DNA from: Desulfosporosinus meridiei DSM 13257
GTDB taxonomy: Bacteria > Bacillota > Desulfitobacteriia > Desulfitobacteriales > Desulfitobacteriaceae
Assembly: GCF_000231385.2 (NCBI RefSeq)
Contig: NC_018515.1
Coordinates: 880,001-944,000 of the forward strand
DNA: 64,000 nucleotides
Direction: 5' to 3'
The position numbers and the translations under genes are program-made. Every line of letters starts with the position of its first letter. Positions within the stretch are counted from its first letter, which is position 1. Below are positions 59,514 to 64,000 of this stretch, piece after piece. Under the pieces are notes generated by a model, which was not told where the DNA came from, made no database searches, and was given only the letters and a program-made list of their open reading frames with translations.

Positions 59514-60059
59514 ATGCTTAGAAAACTATGGGACCTATTTATTGGTTTTACTCGTGCTTCAAACTTGGGGTTTGGAGGAGGTCCTTCACTAATACCGCTG
59601 GTTAAAGCGGAGGCAGTTGATCGTTATCATTGGATGGATAACCAAGAATTTGCGGATGCACTCGCTATTGGCAATGCGTTGCCAGGACCAATCGCTACAA
59701 AAATGGCAGCTTATACCGGTTATAAGGTTGCAGGTTGGTTAGGTGCTTTAGCGGCAACAATTGGGACGGTTGCTCCTACGGTAATAGTAGTAGTTCTTTT
59801 GGGAAGTCTGATTATGAAATACTCCCATTCTTCTGAGCTGCAGGCTATGCTTATGGCAGTTCGCCCTGTGGTAGTTGTTCTTGTTGCAGAAACTGCCTAT
59901 GACATGGGAAAGAGGGCTTTTCCATCAAGCAGTACTTGGGGAGTCGCTGTTGTTACTATAGCCCTGCTATATTTAGTGAATATCCATCCTGCCTTTATTA
60001 TCGTAGCTTCGATGCTTTTTGGCTGGCTGGTGTATGGAAAAGCGAAAAAGACAAACTAG
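59514..60059 (+). CDS. chromate transporter family protein, half-size (copy 2)
   Basis: A 181-aa membrane protein, a tandem paralogue of the previous gene. Matching motifs are SNLGFGGGPSLIPLVKAEAV, NALPGPIATKMAAYTGY and VRPVVVVLVAETAYDMG. Both copies carry the same half of the CHR fold from the first residue, so they would form a heterodimer of like halves. An AAGGTGG site precedes the ATG, 84 bases after copy 1. A terminator follows at 60087. Confidence 0.85.
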   Translation: MLRKLWDLFIGFTRASNLGFGGGPSLIPLVKAEAVDRYHWMDNQEFADALAIGNALPGPIATKMAAYTGYKVAGWLGALAATIGTVAPTVIVVVLLGSLIMKYSHSSELQAMLMAVRPVVVVLVAETAYDMGKRAFPSSSTWGVAVVTIALLYLVNIHPAFIIVASMLFGWLVYGKAKKTN

Positions 60060-60086
60060 TAAGTCCAAGCAGTCATAGGGACTTTG

Positions 60087-60110
60087 ACACCCACTTTGAG
60101 TGGGTGTTTT
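60087..60110 (+). terminator. terminator of the transporter pair
   Basis: ACACCCACT and AGTGGGTGT pair around TTG and run into TTTT. Confidence 0.85.
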
Positions 60111-60207
60111 GCATATAATTGAAAGTTCCCTTGACTTTAAGCGGAAAACTGGCAAAATTAACATAATAGACCTTTAGCGAAGGGACGTAGAAATAGGGGG
60201 GATATTA

Positions 60208-60549
60208 ATGAATGAATGTGTATTTTGCACATTGCCAGCCGAAGTTAATCTTGTTGAGAACGACCTTGTGCGGGCATTTTATGACAAATACCCTGTAAGT
60301 GAAGGACATGTGTTAATCGTTCCCAAAAATCATGCTTCAAGTTTCTTTGATGCTACTGCTGAGGAAATGGCAAGTGTCGGTGAACTCCTTAAGAGAGTAA
60401 AAGACTTGTTAGATGAGCGCTTTCAGCCTGATGGTTATAATATTGGAGCAAATATAGGAAGTACGGCGGGACAAACCGTGTTTCATTGGCATATACATGT
60501 AATCCCTAGATATAATGGAGATATTGGTACTGTGAGGTGGCATACATAA
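60208..60549 (+). CDS. HIT-family nucleotide-binding protein
   Basis: A histidine-triad hydrolase or transferase of 113 aa. The active-site triad is HWHIHVIPRY near residue 94, and the N-terminal CVFCTLP pair may bind zinc, though the distal His and Cys ligands are not evident. GHVLIVPKNHASSFF is the usual nucleotide-binding strand. GGGGGGAT precedes the ATG. It is separated by one base from the M20 peptidase gene and probably co-transcribed with it. A nucleoside phosphoramidase or diadenosine-type activity is likely by family. Confidence 0.9.
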   Translation: MNECVFCTLPAEVNLVENDLVRAFYDKYPVSEGHVLIVPKNHASSFFDATAEEMASVGELLKRVKDLLDERFQPDGYNIGANIGSTAGQTVFHWHIHVIPRYNGDIGTVRWHT

Positions 60550-60550
60550 A

Positions 60551-61681
60551 ATGGTTAATCGTGAAAGATTGTTGGCAGAGTTTTTCGAACTCATAAAAAT
60601 TGATTCTCCAACTAAGAATGAACGCCAAATAGCCGATATACTTAAAAGTCGCCTGGTTGGTTTAGGTATGGAAGTAACTGAAGATGAGGCAGGTCAAAAA
60701 TTTGGAGGCAACTGCGGCAATGTCTTGGCCTACCTAAAGGGTAATCTGCCAAAAGCACCAGTGATTTTGTTGTCTGCCCATATGGACACAGTGGCTCCCT
60801 GCCTTAACATTAAGCCCATAATGAAAGATGGACTAATCAGCTCAGCCGGAGCAACAATCTTAGGAGCCGATGACAAATCTGGGATAGCGCCTATTTTGGA
60901 AGTTCTAAGGATGATCCAAGAGCAAAATATTCCCCATGGCGATATTCAGGTTATTTTTAGTGTTGCTGAAGAAGGGGGGCTCAACGGGGCCAAATATTTG
61001 GATAGAACCCTCTTGAAAGCTGACCTGGGATTTGTCATGGATTGTGTCGGAGGGCCGGGAGAAATAGTTCTTGCAGCTCCAGGGCAAGATCGTATTAATG
61101 TGGTAATCAAAGGAAGATCTGCTCATGCTGGTTTTGCTCCTGAAGAGGGGATAAGCTCAATCGTAGTTGCTGCTAAGGCCATCGCTGGCATGACTACTGG
61201 CAGGATCGATGAGGAAACAACAGCGAATATTGGAACTATTGAGGGTGGCAGAGCAACGAATATAGTTCCAGACGAAGTGGTTATTACCTGTGAAGCTAGA
61301 AGTAGAGACCTGACAAAGTTAGAGATCCAAACTAATAGAATGTGTAATACCTTTCAACGTTGCGCCGAAGAAATGGGTGCTGTTGCTGAAATTGAAGTTA
61401 TCCGATTATATGAACCATTTACATTAACTGAGGAATCTCAAGTAGTGGTTATAGCCAGTCAGGCTGCTAAGTCTGCAGGATTAAAAGTCGTCACGGGGGT
61501 AACGGGTGGCGGCAGTGATGCTAATTACTATAACCGTTATGGTGTACCTTGTGCTGTTTTAGGGACGGGGATGCAAAAGCCTCATACCACCGAGGAGTCA
61601 ATTAAAGAAGAAGATTTGTATAGAACAGCGGATCTGCTGATTGAAATTATTAAGATTGTGGGAACTACTGAAAAGTCCTAG
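60551..61681 (+). CDS. M20-family peptidase (peptidase T-like)
   Basis: A di-zinc aminopeptidase or deacylase of 376 aa. Metal ligands are LLSAHMDTV (His, about residues 75-83), GADDKSGIAPILE (bridging Asp near 105), SVAEEGGLNGAK (catalytic Glu pair near 140), VMDC near 163 and KPHTTEESI with the last His near 348. The dimerisation domain lies at about 180-290. It acts in cytosolic tripeptide or dipeptide turnover. It begins one base after the HIT gene stop and is followed by a terminator. Confidence 0.9.
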   Translation: MVNRERLLAEFFELIKIDSPTKNERQIADILKSRLVGLGMEVTEDEAGQKFGGNCGNVLAYLKGNLPKAPVILLSAHMDTVAPCLNIKPIMKDGLISSAGATILGADDKSGIAPILEVLRMIQEQNIPHGDIQVIFSVAEEGGLNGAKYLDRTLLKADLGFVMDCVGGPGEIVLAAPGQDRINVVIKGRSAHAGFAPEEGISSIVVAAKAIAGMTTGRIDEETTANIGTIEGGRATNIVPDEVVITCEARSRDLTKLEIQTNRMCNTFQRCAEEMGAVAEIEVIRLYEPFTLTEESQVVVIASQAAKSAGLKVVTGVTGGGSDANYYNRYGVPCAVLGTGMQKPHTTEESIKEEDLYRTADLLIEIIKIVGTTEKS

Positions 61682-61757
61682 AATAAATGTTTAATATAAA
61701 TGCGATATTAGTTTTAGAGAGATGAAAATTAACTATTTGAAATCAAAAGGTTTACTG

Positions 61758-61793
61758 ACAAAAAGGCTTATCCTTGATAGGCCTTTTTGTTTT
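61758..61793 (+). terminator. terminator of the HIT-peptidase unit
   Basis: ACAAAAAGGC and GGCCTTTTTGT pair around TTATCCTTGATA, followed by TTTT. Confidence 0.85.
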
Positions 61794-61972
61794 GGAATAA
61801 AACAGGATTATTCGGGTTATTTGATTTGAAATATGTCCTAACTGTTTTCCGCACTGAAAGGAAGAAATGAGGAGAAAATTCAACGGGGAATATCCTTGAG
61901 TTTCATTCGGATTTTATAATTTATGACACTCATCTTGGATAGAATAACAAAAACAGAAAGAAGGTGAGTAAT

Positions 61973-62662
61973 TTGAATAAAGAATATAGTATAGATGCTT
62001 ATTCAGAGCGTCGGGCTGAACGTGAGTGGATGGTTCATACGCAGCTCGTAAGTCGAGACATAACAGATGAGACTGTTATTAATAGCATGTCTTTGGTTCC
62101 AAGGCACAAATTTGTCAGAGAGGATAAACAAGACTTAGCCTATTATGATACTCCACTGGAAATAGATTCTGGACAGACAATTAGTCAGCCGTATATGGTT
62201 GCTCTGATGGCTCAGGCCTTAAGCTTAAAAGCAAGTGACCGAGTTTTGGAAATAGGAACCGGTTCTGGTTATTCAGCAGCGATTTTATCTCGAATTGCCT
62301 TGAGGGTTTATACAATAGAACGACATCAAGTACTTGCTAGCTTGGCGGAGGAACGATTTAGAAAACAAGGGTATAAAAATATTGAAGTAAGAGTTGGGGA
62401 TGGAACTCTGGGGTGGCAAGAGAAGGCACCCTTTGATGCAATCTTAGTTACTGCAGGAGGGCCTGTTATTCCGGATCCTTTACTGGATCAACTAGCTGTC
62501 GGAGGCCGCTTGGTGATTCCGGTTGGGGAGAGGGGAGAGCAGAGTTTATTGCGTTTAAAGAAAACAATGTCCGGTAAATTGATAACTGAAAATCTGGGAG
62601 GAGTGCGTTTTGTTCCGCTAATTGGAATGAGGGGATGGGATGAAAGAATAAAGAATAGTTAG
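61973..62662 (+). CDS. pcm: protein-L-isoaspartate O-methyltransferase
   Basis: A SAM-dependent repair methyltransferase of 229 aa. The N-terminal region has VPRHKFVREDKQDLAYYDTPL and the Ser/Thr hydroxyl site GQTISQPYMVALMAQAL, the SAM loop is VLEIGTGSGYSAAIL near 80-94, and PFDAILVTAGGP lies near 150. It initiates repair of isoaspartyl residues in aged proteins. TTG 61973 is preferred over GTG 61964, since GAAGGTGAG is correctly spaced only for the TTG. It stands upstream of recQ with about 80 bases between. Confidence 0.9.
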   Translation: MNKEYSIDAYSERRAEREWMVHTQLVSRDITDETVINSMSLVPRHKFVREDKQDLAYYDTPLEIDSGQTISQPYMVALMAQALSLKASDRVLEIGTGSGYSAAILSRIALRVYTIERHQVLASLAEERFRKQGYKNIEVRVGDGTLGWQEKAPFDAILVTAGGPVIPDPLLDQLAVGGRLVIPVGERGEQSLLRLKKTMSGKLITENLGGVRFVPLIGMRGWDERIKNS

Positions 62663-62740
62663 TCCCCCCTCTAGGCTTAAATTTTTGTTATAATGAGGAC
62701 AGCTTATAAAGTAGATAACTTTAAGGAGATGTTCATTATT

Positions 62741-64000
62741 ATGATTAAGAAGGCCTTGGAGGTATTGCAAAGGTATTTCGGGTTTACTCAATTTCGAGAT
62801 GGCCAGCAAAAAGTGATTGGAAGTTTACTCCAGGGCTTAGATACTTTAGCCATTATGCCGACAGGAGCGGGAAAGTCACTTGCTTATCAGATACCAGCCC
62901 TATTGTTCAAAGGGACGACTCTGGTAATCTCTCCTCTGATTTCTCTAATGAAAGATCAGGTGGATGCCCTTTTACAATATGGAGTTCCCGCGACGTTTAT
63001 TAATAGTTCACTTTCTCTTAATGAAGTAAGGTCACGAATTGACGGGGTAACACGCGGTAAATATAAGCTTTTGTATATTGCCCCTGAACGATTAGAGTCA
63101 GAAAGTTTTCGGGGTCTTTTAGAATCATTGCAGGTTTCTTTCCTTGTGATCGATGAGGCTCATTGTGTTTCCCAGTGGGGCCATGATTTTAGGCCTAGCT
63201 ACCTTCATTTAGGACCATTCCTTAAGTCCCTCCCCCAAAAACCGATCATTGGGGCTTTTACGGCAACAGCAACTGAGGAAGTTCAGGCAGATATTGTCCG
63301 ATTATTAGAGCTAGACAAACCTAGCATATTTGTTACAGGATTTGATCGTCCAAATCTGATGTTCTCTACCTTTAGAGGAGAAAACAAGAAGGAATTTGTG
63401 CTTGGTTATACCAAAGCGCATGTTAACCAACCTGGGATTATTTATGCCGCGACACGCAAAGAGGTGGATAATCTTCAAAGCTTTTTGACAAGAAGCGGTT
63501 TGAAGGTGGGAAAATATCATGCAGGCATGAGTGACCCAGACCGCCAAAAAACCCAGGAGGATTTCCTCTTTGATGAGATAACCGTTATGGTGGCTACAAA
63601 CGCCTTTGGAATGGGAATTGACAAATCTAATGTTCGATATGTAATTCACTACAATATGCCTAAAAACATGGAAGCATACTATCAAGAGGCAGGGCGGGCA
63701 GGGCGAGATGGAGAACCAGGAGAGTGCCTTTTATTGTTTTCTCCTCAGGATGTTGTATTGCAACGATTCTTAATTGAGCAGACCGTTTTACAACCAGAAC
63801 GAAAAATGAATGAGTTAAAGAAGCTCCAAGGTATGGTTGATTACTGCCATTCCCCTCGGTGTCTGCGCAAAACAATTCTAGAGTATTTTGGAGAAGAAAA
63901 TGTACAAGCTAAATGTAACAATTGCAGTAATTGTAATGATGAGCGTGAAATTGTAGACATTACGTTGGAAGCTCAAAAAATATTCTCTTGCATTTATCGA
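62741..64000 (+). CDS. recQ: ATP-dependent DNA helicase RecQ (3' end cut by window)
   Basis: 420 codons to the window edge, open throughout. RecQ helicase landmarks are FRDGQQKVIGSLLQGLDTL (motif 0), MPTGAGKSLAYQ (Walker A), VIDEAHCVSQWGHDFRP (DEAH and the aromatic loop), TATATEEV, and YQEAGRAGRDGEPGECLLLF (motif VI). The zinc-binding RecQ-Ct cysteines are in CHSPRCLRK and CNNCSNC near 355-390. The winged-helix and HRDC domains would lie beyond the window. The ATG at 62741 follows AAGGAG by 12 bases; another in-frame ATG at 62729 abuts the site directly. Confidence 0.95.
   Translation, partial: MIKKALEVLQRYFGFTQFRDGQQKVIGSLLQGLDTLAIMPTGAGKSLAYQIPALLFKGTTLVISPLISLMKDQVDALLQYGVPATFINSSLSLNEVRSRIDGVTRGKYKLLYIAPERLESESFRGLLESLQVSFLVIDEAHCVSQWGHDFRPSYLHLGPFLKSLPQKPIIGAFTATATEEVQADIVRLLELDKPSIFVTGFDRPNLMFSTFRGENKKEFVLGYTKAHVNQPGIIYAATRKEVDNLQSFLTRSGLKVGKYHAGMSDPDRQKTQEDFLFDEITVMVATNAFGMGIDKSNVRYVIHYNMPKNMEAYYQEAGRAGRDGEPGECLLLFSPQDVVLQRFLIEQTVLQPERKMNELKKLQGMVDYCHSPRCLRKTILEYFGEENVQAKCNNCSNCNDEREIVDITLEAQKIFSCIYR

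Noticed and set aside
1..64000. CRISPR arrays, tRNA or rRNA genes, transposases, prophage genes
   Set aside because: No regularly spaced repeats, cloverleaf-like CCA-ended segments, rRNA motifs or DDE/integrase-like proteins were seen on either strand.

Overview
The window is a low-to-mid GC, gene-dense stretch of a bacterial chromosome. The likely host is an anaerobic endospore-former-type Firmicute of the Peptococcaceae (Desulfosporosinus/Desulfitobacterium-like). This is inferred from T-box leaders, many TTG/GTG starts behind strong GGAGG sites, cell-wall-binding-repeat-2 proteins, 4-hydroxybutyryl-CoA dehydratase, ferredoxin-rich operons, sigma-54-driven catabolism and an ANTAR regulator beside glnA. 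No rRNA, tRNA, CRISPR array, insertion sequence or phage gene was seen.

Layout. 0-9 kb: mixed housekeeping and stress genes (small membrane protein, acyl-CoA dehydrogenase, msrAB, zinc-ribbon protein, an ECF sigma / anti-sigma / B-box membrane protein set, a TrkA-type K+ regulator, NhaC). 9-17 kb: sucCD, an MBL hydrolase, a nitroreductase, a short-chain acyl-CoA dehydrogenase and a thiolase. Three gene fossils lie between them: an acyl-CoA dehydrogenase, the 5' end of a 3-hydroxybutyryl-CoA dehydrogenase and the 3' end of a DUF362 protein. 17-33 kb: a two-operon regulon around a sigma-54 activator (21075-22469). On the left is a PHP / Fe-S / unknown / MaoC operon behind a consensus -24/-12 promoter at 17291. 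On the right is a crotonase / AbfD / acyl-CoA dehydrogenase / Hbd / DUF362 / FadN / thiolase operon behind a second one at 22762. The fossils keep the order acyl-CoA dehydrogenase, Hbd, DUF362 of the intact right-hand operon, so 11.7-14.2 kb looks like a decayed paralogous copy.

33-42 kb: a secreted cell-wall-binding protein broken by an apparent single-base frameshift, then gltB-gltD. 42-50 kb: corA, a nuclease-helicase of the DinG/Rad3 type, a stress-like protein, a small EamA transporter, mutY, glnA and an ANTAR protein with a degenerate receiver domain. The leaders of gltB and glnA share an RNA element: a hairpin with an AAAGGC hexaloop that overlaps a terminator. This fits ANTAR-controlled antitermination of the whole GS/GOGAT pathway.

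50-57 kb: ubiX, then serC-serA-DUF1015 and aroF (DAHP synthase with a C-terminal chorismate mutase). serC and aroF each sit behind a T-box leader carrying two successive T-box/terminator modules. The variable T-box base (C for serC, U for aroF) fits tRNA-Ser and tRNA-Phe/Tyr discriminator bases. 57-64 kb: an orphan RNA polymerase alpha-CTD-like protein with a zinc finger, a GntR/FCD repressor with TGGTATACCA operators before itself and before two tandem half-size chromate transporters, a HIT protein, an M20 peptidase, a protein-L-isoaspartate methyltransferase, and recQ, which runs off the right edge.
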